Shown in pieces: positions 16,755 through 26,055 of a stretch of DNA of 47,471 bases. The position numbers and the translations under genes were made by a program. Source of the stretch: Pseudomonadota bacterium (lineage in GTDB: Bacteria > Pseudomonadota > Alphaproteobacteria > Acetobacterales > Acetobacteraceae); contig JAFEFW010000633.1 of assembly GCA_018240405.1 (NCBI GenBank), forward strand, positions 1 through 47,471, in the 5' to 3' direction. The stretch's first letter is position 1. Every line of letters starts with the position of its first letter. The notes beneath the pieces are model-generated. The model was not told where the DNA came from, did no database searches, and worked only from the letters and a program-made list of their open reading frames with translations.

Positions 16755-17126
16755 GCGAGGCACGTACTCCGTGGTGCCGCGGCGTATCAGCGAACCGGCT
16801 CCTGTCTCTCCATCGGCGTGATGCGGACGGACGTTCGAAGATCATGGGCTGCGCCCGGCGCAGGACGACTACGATTCTGAACGTAACGGTCTGTCCCGGT
16901 AGGGTCGCGCACTTTGCCCATCCGATCGGTTCCGAGGCGCGAGTGGCAGCGACGCCCGCGACACGATTCTCAAAATAATCGTGTGACATCCGGCCCTGGC
17001 GAACGTCAGCCACCACGACTTGCGGCGCTTTCTGCGCGGCAAGCCGGGCGATGATTGACATCGTATTCGAAACCTGTCGTTCTACCATTAATTTCTGATG
17101 ACTCCATATGATTTGAGAGATCGAAA
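16755..17126. other. Intergenic upstream of the autotransporter
   Basis: About 370 nt, turning AT-rich over its last 90 nt. A TTGACA hexamer at 17055-17060 is a possible -35 box, with GTTCTA 18 nt further as a poor -10. A minus-strand frame starting near 17061 is open but has no ribosome-binding site and no recognisable product. Confidence 0.4.
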
Positions 17127-20100
17127 GTGGCAGATAAGGACTGTCAAATTTCAGTATGCGCGGATATGGTCCTGAGATTCCGGGTTGCCGCAGCAGGGTT
17201 CGTTGCGGCTTCGGCCCTTGTGCCGCACGCGGCGTCGGCTCAGGCGAATCTCTGGAATAGTTATCAAGGCTCGGGCGGGCAGATCGAGCTCTCCTACGCT
17301 CCGCCAACCGGCGGCCAAAACGCAACGTTGCGCTATCTCGGTGCGGCAATTTCCAATGGCAGTCTGCCGAACGCGATTGCCATCAACAAGAACAACGGCA
17401 ATTCCTGGACCGTCGACACCGGGTCGGAAGGCATGGTGATCACGGCTGACTATCTTTACACGGCTTTTGGCATCGACGCCCGGAGTTTCAACAAGCCAAG
17501 TACGCAGACGATCACCTATACAAGCTCTGGACTGACCTATACCGGGTTTTACCAGAATCTGAACGTTGGCCTTTACTCCTCCAATCAGCAGGGAACCGGA
17601 ACGCTCGCGGCGACGGCGGCGCAGATGCCCGTCTTTGTCAGCACGTCTATGTCGGTCGCGGGAGGGTCAACCACGAGCTTCCTGTGTGCGCCGAACTGTA
17701 CGCTCTCGGCCAAGTCGCTGGAGCAGATGGGCATTGGCTTCGGCCGTGGTTACCCAAACAGCTACCCGCTGCCCGCCGGCGCACCGCCGCGCGCTGATAC
17801 CAATCCGCTGTTGAATCTGACGGCAGCCACCGGGGCAAATCTGGGATCGATGGCTCCCGGCTACGTGGTAACCCGCAGCGGATTGTTGCTCGGACTGGCC
17901 CCCAGCCAGATGGCAGGAACCACGTTCGCGAAGTTGTTACCTATTAGCATCCAGCCGCAGTCGAACCCAAGTGCCTACCGGGTCGCGGCTACCCTCAATG
18001 ACTGGCAGACGCCGGCGATGACCATGGTGATCGCCGGGGCGGCCGCCAGAACCAACGGCACCTTCTACGGCTCGCTGCTGGTCGATACCGGCATCGGAAA
18101 TATCGAACTGGCGACAAGCACGTCGACCGATTACGGTTTCGTCGCCAATCCGGCGAATCCCGGCCAAAGCTCAACGATCACGGTTTATCTGCCAGGCCAG
18201 GGATCGGCCGGCCAGCCGCTCGGCTACACGCTGGTCTATCAGGGGGACTGCAGTAGCCTGACCCCAAATACCTGCCCGCCGTACTCGATGCCGGCATCCT
18301 CCCTCAGCCCGGTCTACCCGACCAATTCCGGCAACAAGCCCACCGATGGGATCGCCGGCGTAAGCCCGCAAATCCAGCCGACGCCGTTCATGAACACCGG
18401 CATTCGTTTCCTTGAGTATTTCAACGTGGTCTACGATCCGGTGCTCGGAATGATCGGCTACCAGGTCAATCCCTCGGGGTTCGGGGAACTCCTGCCGGCC
18501 GCATCGCCCGCACTTGGCCTGCAGGGAGCGGTCGACATACCGAGCGGAACGAACGTAACGCTGCCAGTATTTCTGTTCGAGCAGGTGAACAACAGCAGTG
18601 CCCAGGCCACCGTCGCGTTGTCCACCGCCGGATCCGTTTCAATATCCGCGCCGATTTCCGGTGCGATCTATTGTTCGCCGACAGGCTGTTCCACGCCGGG
18701 ACTGGAAATCGCCGCGGGCCGCTTCGTCCTGAGCGGGCTGAACACGTACAACGGCGCGACCCAGATCGATCCTGGTGCCACCATGGCGTTGAGCGGCAGC
18801 GGCTCGATCGCCGCGTCCAGTGGCGTCACCGCAAACGGAACGTTCGACATATCCGGGACGATGGCTGGCGCGACGATCCAGAGTCTGGCCGGCGGTGGCA
18901 CGGTCGCGCTGGGCAGCCAGAGCCTGACGGTCGCGGCAGCCAGCGGAACATTCACCGGCGTCATCCAGGATGGCGGCCTGGCCGGAGGGGCAGGCGGCGC
19001 ACTGACGGTCAGCGGCGGCACACAGACTCTGGGAGGCGCGAACACCTATACCGGCCCCACCACGATCACGCCTGGCGCCGCGCTGGCGTTGATCGCCGGG
19101 GGCCAGATCGCGCACTCCAGCCAGATCGTCGCCGACGGCATCTTTGACATTGCGGCCACCAGCGCCGGCGCCACGATCCGGTCCCTGGCCGGCACCGGCG
19201 CGGTGAACCTGGGCGGCCAGACCCTGACGCTGTCGAACGCAAGTGGGAGCTTCGCTGGCACGATCGGCGGCGCCGGCGGCCTGGCCGTCGCCGGTGGCAC
19301 CCAGGCGCTGACAGGCAGCAATACCTATTCAGGCGGCACATCCGTCACCGGTGGGGCGACGCTCGCCATCAACGCCGACGCCGCACTGGGTGCGGCAGCC
19401 GGGGCGCTGAGCCTGGACAACGGAACCCTGCTCGCCCTTGGCGATGTCGCCAGCGCGCGCACTCTGCGGGTCCTTGGCGGCGGCGGCACGCTGAACGCTG
19501 CGGCGGCTTCGATCAGCTTCACCGGTCCCGTCACCATCGACGGTCCGTTGAACACCTATGGCCATGTTGTCCTGGTCAAGGGCGGCGCCGTCGGCGGCAT
19601 ACTCGCGGTCAACGGCGACCTGACCGGAAGTGACCTCTACGTAGCCGGGAGCGGGACGCTGAGCGGCGTCGGGCGCGTCCACACGCCAACGCGGGTCGAC
19701 GGATCGATCGCGCCGGGCAACAGTCCTGGCACACTGACCTTCACGGCGCCTCTGGTCCTGGGCGCCGGATCGCTATCGCGCTTTGCAATCGATGGCACTG
19801 GCACGGGGAGTGGCGCCGGCAATTTCAGCCGGCTGGTCCTGGTTGGCCCGGCGGCCGGCCTGAGTGCGAACGGGACGCTGGCGCCGCAGCTGCGCGGCAT
19901 CAGCGGCAGCGCAAGCAACAGCTACGTACCGGCGATCGGCCAGGCCTTTGCCGTCATCGCGGCACAAGCCGGCATCAGCGGCGGCTATACGGCTCTGCTG
20001 CAACCTGACGGCCTGGCCGCCGGCACGCGCTTTGATGCGCTGTACTCCAACAATGAAATCGTGCTTGTGGTGACGCCCGCTGCCTATAGCGGACTGCAAG

Positions 20101-21218
20101 CCGCCGGCCTGACCGAGAGCGCCACCCAGGTGGCGGTGGGAACCGCTTTGGACGCTGCGCGGCCCATCGCGGGGCAGCGCATGACGCCCGGCCAGGCCGC
20201 CCTCTACGGACCGCTCTATACGCTACCGGCCGGCGCGATCGCCGGCACGCTGGAGCAGCTATCGCCAAACGTCTATGGCGACGCGCTGATGGGCACGCGG
20301 GACAGCTGGTACCTGATCAGCGGCGCCATCGCGGATCAACTGGCAGCCCGGCGAGGTGGGCAGTTGGCGCGCGATGCCCAGGTCTCTACCGACGGCGGCC
20401 GGACCCTGTGGCTGACCGGCCTTGGCCAGTTTGGTACTGTCGCCGGCAACGGCAATGTCGGCTACAGCAGTTCCTTGGGCGGCGCGGCCGGGGGCATCGA
20501 TCTGGCCTTCGGTTCGGATTTTCTGGCAGGCGCGGCGTTCGGGTTCGCCAGCCAGTCAACCTCAGCGAAGAATGCAGCCTCGTTTTCCGGCCAGTCGCTG
20601 CAGCTGATGCTCTATGGCTCTGCCAATCAGGGAATAACCTTCCTGGAGGCCCAGGCGGGTGTCCTGTTCAACGAAGGTACCGCGACACGGCCGCTCGCCG
20701 TCTATGGCCTGCAGGCGAAGGGTGACACCGGCGGCGCTGGTGGTGGTGGCAGCCTGCGCGCTGGCGTCCGGCTGCAGGCCGATGGCTGGCAGGTCGAGCC
20801 CGCCCTGACGCTCGCGGGGATGGCGCTGTCGCAGCGTGGCGTGACCGAGACTCAGGCGGGGGCTGTTGGACTGACCGTGTCGAGTGCGCAAATCGGCAGC
20901 CTGCAGACGCAGCTTGGCGCCAGGGCAGAGCGGCGCTTTGCGCTGGATCGCAGCCTGTCTGTTGTGCCGGGGGTGCAGCTGGGCTGGCTGCACGAATTTC
21001 TCGACAGCCGCGCCACGACCGGTGCGGCTTTCATCGGAGCGCCGGGCGCGCCATTCACGACACAGAGCGCGACCATCGGCCGCAACTGGGCGGTGCTCGG
21101 GGTTCGCGCGGCGCTGGAGACCGCCGGTCCGGTGTCCGGCTACGCCGGTTACACCGGAATGGTGAACGGCAGTGCCACCGCGCAAACAGTTACGGCGGGT
21201 CTGCGGGTCGTCTGGTGA
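17127..21218 (+). CDS. Autotransporter with pepsin-like aspartic peptidase passenger
   Basis: A 1363-residue type V secreted protein. A signal peptide ends near AASA (about 38). Residues 60-455 carry pepsin-like motifs: DTGS with Asp97, a flap-like TITYTSSGLTYTG with Tyr131, LLLGLAPS at 253-260, a second DTG with Asp320, and GIRFLEYFNVVYDPVLGMIG, which matches the C-terminal end of pepsins. The two Asp are 223 apart. Residues 530-800 hold PATR-type repeats (NTYxGxTxIxxGA). Residues about 1090-1363 are the outer-membrane beta-barrel, ending in Trp. Paired Cys (FLCAPNC, YCSPTGC) could form disulfides. GTG at 17127 has GAGAGA 6 nt upstream; ATG at 17166 is an alternative without a visible site. 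Confidence 0.85.
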   Translation: MADKDCQISVCADMVLRFRVAAAGFVAASALVPHAASAQANLWNSYQGSGGQIELSYAPPTGGQNATLRYLGAAISNGSLPNAIAINKNNGNSWTVDTGSEGMVITADYLYTAFGIDARSFNKPSTQTITYTSSGLTYTGFYQNLNVGLYSSNQQGTGTLAATAAQMPVFVSTSMSVAGGSTTSFLCAPNCTLSAKSLEQMGIGFGRGYPNSYPLPAGAPPRADTNPLLNLTAATGANLGSMAPGYVVTRSGLLLGLAPSQMAGTTFAKLLPISIQPQSNPSAYRVAATLNDWQTPAMTMVIAGAAARTNGTFYGSLLVDTGIGNIELATSTSTDYGFVANPANPGQSSTITVYLPGQGSAGQPLGYTLVYQGDCSSLTPNTCPPYSMPASSLSPVYPTNSGNKPTDGIAGVSPQIQPTPFMNTGIRFLEYFNVVYDPVLGMIGYQVNPSGFGELLPAASPALGLQGAVDIPSGTNVTLPVFLFEQVNNSSAQATVALSTAGSVSISAPISGAIYCSPTGCSTPGLEIAAGRFVLSGLNTYNGATQIDPGATMALSGSGSIAASSGVTANGTFDISGTMAGATIQSLAGGGTVALGSQSLTVAAASGTFTGVIQDGGLAGGAGGALTVSGGTQTLGGANTYTGPTTITPGAALALIAGGQIAHSSQIVADGIFDIAATSAGATIRSLAGTGAVNLGGQTLTLSNASGSFAGTIGGAGGLAVAGGTQALTGSNTYSGGTSVTGGATLAINADAALGAAAGALSLDNGTLLALGDVASARTLRVLGGGGTLNAAAASISFTGPVTIDGPLNTYGHVVLVKGGAVGGILAVNGDLTGSDLYVAGSGTLSGVGRVHTPTRVDGSIAPGNSPGTLTFTAPLVLGAGSLSRFAIDGTGTGSGAGNFSRLVLVGPAAGLSANGTLAPQLRGISGSASNSYVPAIGQAFAVIAAQAGISGGYTALLQPDGLAAGTRFDALYSNNEIVLVVTPAAYSGLQAAGLTESATQVAVGTALDAARPIAGQRMTPGQAALYGPLYTLPAGAIAGTLEQLSPNVYGDALMGTRDSWYLISGAIADQLAARRGGQLARDAQVSTDGGRTLWLTGLGQFGTVAGNGNVGYSSSLGGAAGGIDLAFGSDFLAGAAFGFASQSTSAKNAASFSGQSLQLMLYGSANQGITFLEAQAGVLFNEGTATRPLAVYGLQAKGDTGGAGGGGSLRAGVRLQADGWQVEPALTLAGMALSQRGVTETQAGAVGLTVSSAQIGSLQTQLGARAERRFALDRSLSVVPGVQLGWLHEFLDSRATTGAAFIGAPGAPFTTQSATIGRNWAVLGVRAALETAGPVSGYAGYTGMVNGSATAQTVTAGLRVVW

Positions 21219-21345
21219 CAGTGGCCGTGTGACGCTGTGCCTTGCATTCCGCACCATCGTCTCGGTGCAGCATGGTCCACCCTGCTTCGGCAGGACGCCA
21301 CGTTCGCCACCGGGCGCGCCCCAGACACGCGGTTGGGCAGACCGT

Positions 21346-21663
21346 TCAGCCGAAGCGCAGTGCCTCCGGCCGCTTGATTTCGACCTCGACGAAGGCCATC
21401 GGTGCGTCGCCGCCGTTCATGACGTCGTGCTCGATGCCGGCGGGGCGGTGGTAGGCCTGGCCTGCGGTCAGCCGCGTCTCGGTTACGCCGGCGCCGGCGT
21501 CCACGCGCATCAGCCCATCGGTCAGCATGACGATGACATAGGGCCAGCCGTGCGTGTGCTGGCCGGTGACCGCGCCGGGCGGGAAATCCCAGCGGGTGAT
21601 GCGCACATCGGCGTCCTCTTGCTGCAGGGTCGGCACGGCGGGGATGGTGCAGGCGAACGCCAC
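21346..21663 (-). CDS. Small cupin-domain protein
   Basis: A 105-residue single cupin barrel. Motif 1 has HTHGWPYVIVML, where the two His are the metal ligands but the usual Glu is not evident. Motif 2 has PAGIEHDVMNGG with the second-motif His. The frame is open to a TTG at 21720 that overlaps a terminator. The GTG at 21663 with GGAG 6 nt upstream is the better start. The role is unknown; such proteins are often isomerases or small metal-dependent enzymes. Confidence 0.75.
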   Translation of the reverse strand: MAFACTIPAVPTLQQEDADVRITRWDFPPGAVTGQHTHGWPYVIVMLTDGLMRVDAGAGVTETRLTAGQAYHRPAGIEHDVMNGGDAPMAFVEVEIKRPEALRFG

Positions 21664-21715
21664 GTCGGGCTCCAGGCGATAGGATCGGCACAGTAGACGG
21701 CATCGCCTCGCCGAC

Positions 21716-21748
21716 CACAAACAAAAAGGGCGGGGAATGACCCCGCCC
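21716..21748 (-). terminator. Intrinsic terminator of the Bax-inhibitor-1 gene
   Basis: GGGCGGGG at 21728-21735 pairs with CCCCGCCC at 21741-21748 over a 5-nt loop. Read on the minus strand the stem is followed by TTTTTGTTTGT. It lies 25 nt past the stop of the gene at 21773. Confidence 0.9.
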
Positions 21749-21772
21749 TTCCTTCGCGGCGCGTATGGCCGA

Positions 21773-22543
21773 TCAGTTGTTGTTCCGGTTGCCCAGAAGC
21801 TGCAGCAGCATCATGAACAGGTTGATGAAGTTCAGATACAGGCTCAGCGCGTCGTAAACACTCCGCTTCGCCGCACCATCGGTGCCCATGGCGTAAGCGT
21901 ATTCCGTGTAGTCCGCCTTGATCCGCTGCGTGTCATAGGCGGTCAGGCCGGTGAAGACCACGACGCCGATCACACTGATGGCGAACTGCAGCGCAGAGCT
22001 GCCGACGAACATGTTAACCAGGCCGGCAATGATGATGCCGAACAGGCCCATCATCAGGAAGCCGCCCATCTTCGTCAGGTCCGACTTGGTCGTGTACCCG
22101 TAGATGCTGGTGGCAGCGAAGGTGCCGGCGGTGATGAAGAACACCCGGACGATCGACTCACTGGTGTAGATCAGGAAGATGTTCGTCAGGCTGGCGCCCA
22201 TGGCCGCGCAGAACACCCAGAACAGCGCCTGGGCGGCGGTGGTCGATAGCTTGTTCACACCCAGCGACAGCACGAGCACAAACGCCAGCGGCGCGAACAT
22301 CGCGATCATCGCCAGCACGGTCGGCTGGTGGGCCGTTCCGAATGGCGTCTGCACAACGGGGTAGAATGCGTTGATCAGGCTGGTGTTGGCGATCGCAAAC
22401 GCGACCAGGCCGGTCAGCAGCAGACCGGATGCCATCCAGTTGTAAACGCGCAGCATGTAAGCCCGAAGACCGGCGTCAAGTACGGCGGCCGTCGTGGCGG
22501 CGGATGCCCTTGGATAGGCCCGGAAATCCGGACTATAAGCCAT
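21773..22543 (-). CDS. Bax inhibitor-1/YccA-family membrane protein
   Basis: A 256-residue protein with about seven membrane spans and the BI-1 family landmarks GLTAYDTQRIK near the end and SLYLNFINLFMMLLQLLG at the C-terminus. Relatives are pH-sensitive calcium leak channels or modulators of membrane proteolysis (YccA with FtsH). The ATG at 22543 has AAGGAA/GGGA purine runs before it. It is transcribed alone and followed by a clear terminator. Confidence 0.92.
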   Translation of the reverse strand: MAYSPDFRAYPRASAATTAAVLDAGLRAYMLRVYNWMASGLLLTGLVAFAIANTSLINAFYPVVQTPFGTAHQPTVLAMIAMFAPLAFVLVLSLGVNKLSTTAAQALFWVFCAAMGASLTNIFLIYTSESIVRVFFITAGTFAATSIYGYTTKSDLTKMGGFLMMGLFGIIIAGLVNMFVGSSALQFAISVIGVVVFTGLTAYDTQRIKADYTEYAYAMGTDGAAKRSVYDALSLYLNFINLFMMLLQLLGNRNNN

Positions 22544-22691
22544 TGTTCCCTGTTCCTTTCGAGCAGAAGCCCGTGTTGTCTATACCCAATCAACCCAGCG
22601 CCGCGAAGACACCATATCGTCGTCTCCCCGACCCGGTCTGACCAGGCGTTTAACAGCTCCGTCTGCGGGCCGGACGGATAAGTCTCTGGCG

Positions 22692-25208
22692 CTACTCATT
22701 CCTGAGTAATGGCGCTGGCCTGGCCCGCAATGCCGCTGATGTTCCAGCGTATCCGAACAGCAGCATGATTACGATGGCTCCCGCAAGCACCGAAATGAGG
22801 ATTCCCGGCAGGAATATCCAGTGCGTGAGCAAAATGTAATATGTCACGCCGAAACTTGCCGCACTGCCTACAATGGCGGCAATGATCCCGGCGATCACGC
22901 CGAGCAGCCCAAACTCGGTCAACCAGGCGACGCGAATCTGCGCCCGCGTGGCGCCGAGGGTCTTCAGGATCACCGCCTCCCGCACGCGGCGGCGTTGTCC
23001 GGCTGCGACCGCGCTGACCAGGACGAAGCTACCTGCCACAAGAGTGACGGCGCCGGTGGCGGTCAGCGCACCGGCGATCTGGCCCAGCAACGCGGATACA
23101 GCCGACAGCACATCCTCCACGCGGATGCCGGTGACGTTTGGCAGCGCGTCCGTCACCGTTCGCAGAAAGGCGCCCTGCCGGTCGGTCTCGACCCGAACCG
23201 TTGCGATATGGGTATGCGGCGCCCGCGACAGAAGCCCCGGACTGGCGACCATGAAGAAATTGATGCCGAGCGACTGCCATTGGATGTCGCGCAGATTAGC
23301 GGCTCGCAGATCAATGTCGCGGCCCAGCACGTTCACCCGGATGACATCGCCGACGCCGATGCGCCAGCCCTTGGCAATGGCGGCGTCGATCGAGACCAGC
23401 GGCGGACCGTTGTAATCAGCCGGCCACCACGTGCCGGCGGCGATGCGCGATCCCTCAGGCGGCTTGGCGGCATAGGTCAGGCCGCGGTCGCCGCGCAGCG
23501 CCCAGGCGGTCTCCGGCGTGGTCTGGAATTCCTGCGCCGGAATGCCGTTCACCGCGACAATCCGGGCGCGCAGTGACGGCACGTCCTTCAGGTCCCATGC
23601 GCCCGGCTGCGCTTTCACGAGTGACTCGAATTTCGGCAGTTGATCGCTTTGGATATCAATGAAAAAGAAGCTGGGCGCGTTGACCGGCAACTGCTCGCGG
23701 ATCTGGTGTTGCATGTTGCCCTGGATCAGCGCCACCGCCGCCAGGGTCGACAGGCCGAGTCCCGCCGACAGCAACAGCAGCGGCGTCGGCGCGCCCGGCC
23801 GATGCAGATTGGCCAGGCCGAGGCGCACCGCCGGCCACCTCACGTGCGGCGCCCGGCGGGCAAGCCACATCACCAGCGTGCCTCCGCCATGGAACAGCAC
23901 GAGCGTCAGCGCCGCGGCGCCGCAGAAATACAGGGCGAAGCGCCGGTCGGTACTGGCGGCAATCGTCAGCCCGACCAGCGCCGCGGCCAGCACCGCGTTG
24001 ACGGTGACCAGCCGCCAGGACGGGCGTGTCTTCTCGGGGACCAGCGCGTCGCGGAACAGCGCACCGCCGGGGATCCTCGCGGCTCTGCCCAGCGGCCACA
24101 GCGCAAAGCACAGCGCGATCAGCACGCCGTAGCCGGCCGCGAGCGCCAACGGTCCCGGATAAAGGCCGATTCGCGGCGGAACCGGCAGCACGCCGGCCAG
24201 CAGCCACGCGGCGATCCAGGGCAGTGCGGCGCCGATCGTCAGCCCGATCAGGATGCCGCCCAATGCCAGCGTCATTACTTGGATCAGGCAGACGGCGAAC
24301 ACCAGCCGTGCTGTCGCGCCAAGGCAGCGCAGCGTGGCAATGGTCCGCGTGCGGTGGTCCAGCCAGGCCCGCACCCCGTTGGCGACGCCAATGCCGCCGA
24401 CCAGCAATGACGTCAGCCCGACCAGCGTCAGGAACAGTGCGATCTGGCCAATGAAGCGGGAGACGCCGGGCGCCGCCTCGCCCGGGTCGCGCAGGCGCCA
24501 GGCCTGACCCGGGAACGCGGTCCTGATCGCGTCCGGCAGCCCGGCGGTGTCGGGTGCGATCAAGCGCAACTGGTGCCGCAGCATCGCGCCGGGCGCAACG
24601 AGGCCGGTGCGGGGCAGGGCAGCCTGCGCGATCAGTACGCGCGGGCCGAAGGCGATGGCGGTACCGATGCGATCCGGCTCCGCCGTCAGTGCGCCGGCAA
24701 CGCGGAAGGTTTCGGTGCCGAGGCGCGCGGTGTCACCGGCGCGCAGTCCCAGCCGGTCGAGCACCACCTGATCCGCCAGCAGGCCGAAGCGGCCATCCCG
24801 TTCCGCCAGGGCCTCGGCCAGCGGCTGTGGCGGCGCCGCGGCGGCGCTGCCCAGCAGCGGCCAGGCACTGTCGACGGCCTTCAGTTCGATCAATTGCCGC
24901 TCGCCCGACGGGGCGACCAGCAGCGAGCGCATCTGCACGACGTCGGAGGTACGCGCGCCCCTTGCGTGCAGCCAGTCGCGGAGCGTGTCGGGAAGTGGTT
25001 GGTTGCCACCATCGACCTCCAGGTCGCCGCCGAGGAGCGCCTTGCCGTCGGCGGTGAGACCGGCATCGACAGCGGCGCGCAGGCTGCCGACCGCGGCGAT
25101 GACGCCGGTGCCGAGGGCGAGGCACAGCAGCACGACCCATAACCCACGCACGCCGCCGCGCAGTTCGCGGCGGGCCAGGGTGAAAGCGAGGCGAAGGAAG
25201 GGGGGCAT
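22692..25208 (-). CDS. ybbP: ABC transporter permease, YbbP-like (FtsX/MacB-type)
   Basis: An 838-residue inner-membrane protein with two FtsX-like permease blocks separated by large periplasmic regions, close in length to E. coli YbbP. Hydrophobic runs are seen near residues 20-45, 250-400, 430-490 and 700-830. With the adjacent ATPase it would form an exporter or mechanotransmission complex rather than an importer. The frame is open to a GTG at 25262, but MPPFLRLAFTLARRELRGG from the ATG at 25208 is the usual start. It lies 127 nt downstream of the ATPase gene, on the same strand. Confidence 0.9.
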   Translation of the reverse strand: MPPFLRLAFTLARRELRGGVRGLWVVLLCLALGTGVIAAVGSLRAAVDAGLTADGKALLGGDLEVDGGNQPLPDTLRDWLHARGARTSDVVQMRSLLVAPSGERQLIELKAVDSAWPLLGSAAAAPPQPLAEALAERDGRFGLLADQVVLDRLGLRAGDTARLGTETFRVAGALTAEPDRIGTAIAFGPRVLIAQAALPRTGLVAPGAMLRHQLRLIAPDTAGLPDAIRTAFPGQAWRLRDPGEAAPGVSRFIGQIALFLTLVGLTSLLVGGIGVANGVRAWLDHRTRTIATLRCLGATARLVFAVCLIQVMTLALGGILIGLTIGAALPWIAAWLLAGVLPVPPRIGLYPGPLALAAGYGVLIALCFALWPLGRAARIPGGALFRDALVPEKTRPSWRLVTVNAVLAAALVGLTIAASTDRRFALYFCGAAALTLVLFHGGGTLVMWLARRAPHVRWPAVRLGLANLHRPGAPTPLLLLSAGLGLSTLAAVALIQGNMQHQIREQLPVNAPSFFFIDIQSDQLPKFESLVKAQPGAWDLKDVPSLRARIVAVNGIPAQEFQTTPETAWALRGDRGLTYAAKPPEGSRIAAGTWWPADYNGPPLVSIDAAIAKGWRIGVGDVIRVNVLGRDIDLRAANLRDIQWQSLGINFFMVASPGLLSRAPHTHIATVRVETDRQGAFLRTVTDALPNVTGIRVEDVLSAVSALLGQIAGALTATGAVTLVAGSFVLVSAVAAGQRRRVREAVILKTLGATRAQIRVAWLTEFGLLGVIAGIIAAIVGSAASFGVTYYILLTHWIFLPGILISVLAGAIVIMLLFGYAGTSAALRARPAPLLRNE

Positions 25209-25335
25209 CAGGGTGTGGCGCCGGCAGGGCGAAGTAGGGGCCGCGCGCTCTTGCCGCCGCACCGCCCTGCTTCACCGTCATGGCGATGGGGGCGGTGTGC
25301 CGGCCCCATTCGACCATGGTTATCGGACAGGTCGC

Positions 25336-26055
25336 TCACGCCACGACCGCCGCATCCACCTGCCCGTCCGACAGGTGCACCTGCCGGTCGCAACGCGCGG
25401 CGAGGTCGCGGTCATGGGTGATCAGCAGCAGCGTCGTGCCGGTGCGCTGGCGGAGCGCGAACAGCAGGTCAATCACCGTCTCCCCGGTGGCGTGGTCCAG
25501 GTTACCGGTCGGCTCATCCGCCAGCAGCAATGCGGGTTCGGGCGCGAAGGCCCGCGCAAGCGCAACGCGCTGCTGCTCGCCGCCCGATAATTGGCCGGGC
25601 AGGTGGGTCAGGCGGTGGCCGAGGCCGACCGCCTCAAGCGCCGCACGCGCGCGGGCATCGGCATTGGGCGCGCCGGCGAGTTCCAGCGGCACCGCCACGT
25701 TCTCCAGCGCCGTCATGGTCGGGATCAGGTGAAACGCCTGGAAGACGATGCCGATCCGCTGCCGGCGCAGCGCGGCCAGGGCGTCCTCGTTCAGCCCGGT
25801 GATCTCCCGCCCATCCAGCACGATGCTGCCGGAGGTAGCTCGTTCCAGCCCCGCCAGCACCATCAGCAGGCTGGTCTTGCCCGATCCCGACGGTCCGACC
25901 AGCCCGACGGCCTCGCCACGGCCGATGTCGAGATCGATACCGCGCAGGATGTTGACCGGCCCGGCGGCGGACGGCACGGTCAGCGTGAGGTTTCTGACCC
26001 GGACGAGTGGCGCCGCGGCGGCGCTGGCAGGCGGAGAAGGCGGAATGGCATCCAT
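25336..26055 (-). CDS. ybbA: ABC transporter ATP-binding protein, YbbA-like
   Basis: A 239-residue ATPase of the LolD/MacB type. It has Walker A GPSGSGKT, a Q-loop in FQAFHLIP, the signature LSGGEQQR, Walker B LLLADEPTGNLD and the H-loop THD. It should energise the YbbP-like permease encoded next. Divergent from it is a TesA-type esterase gene, the same arrangement as tesA/ybbA-ybbP in E. coli, which supports the assignment. Its start overlaps the esterase start by 11 nt. Confidence 0.93.
   Translation of the reverse strand: MDAIPPSPPASAAAAPLVRVRNLTLTVPSAAGPVNILRGIDLDIGRGEAVGLVGPSGSGKTSLLMVLAGLERATSGSIVLDGREITGLNEDALAALRRQRIGIVFQAFHLIPTMTALENVAVPLELAGAPNADARARAALEAVGLGHRLTHLPGQLSGGEQQRVALARAFAPEPALLLADEPTGNLDHATGETVIDLLFALRQRTGTTLLLITHDRDLAARCDRQVHLSDGQVDAAVVA

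Noticed and set aside
16860-17061. Minus-strand frame beginning MSIIARLAAQKAPQVVVAD
   Set aside because: No ribosome-binding site, runs into the nudix gene antisense, no family recognised.
25748-26044. Upstream extension of the tesA frame
   Set aside because: It lies wholly antisense to ybbA and precedes a good ribosome-binding site and signal peptide at 26045.
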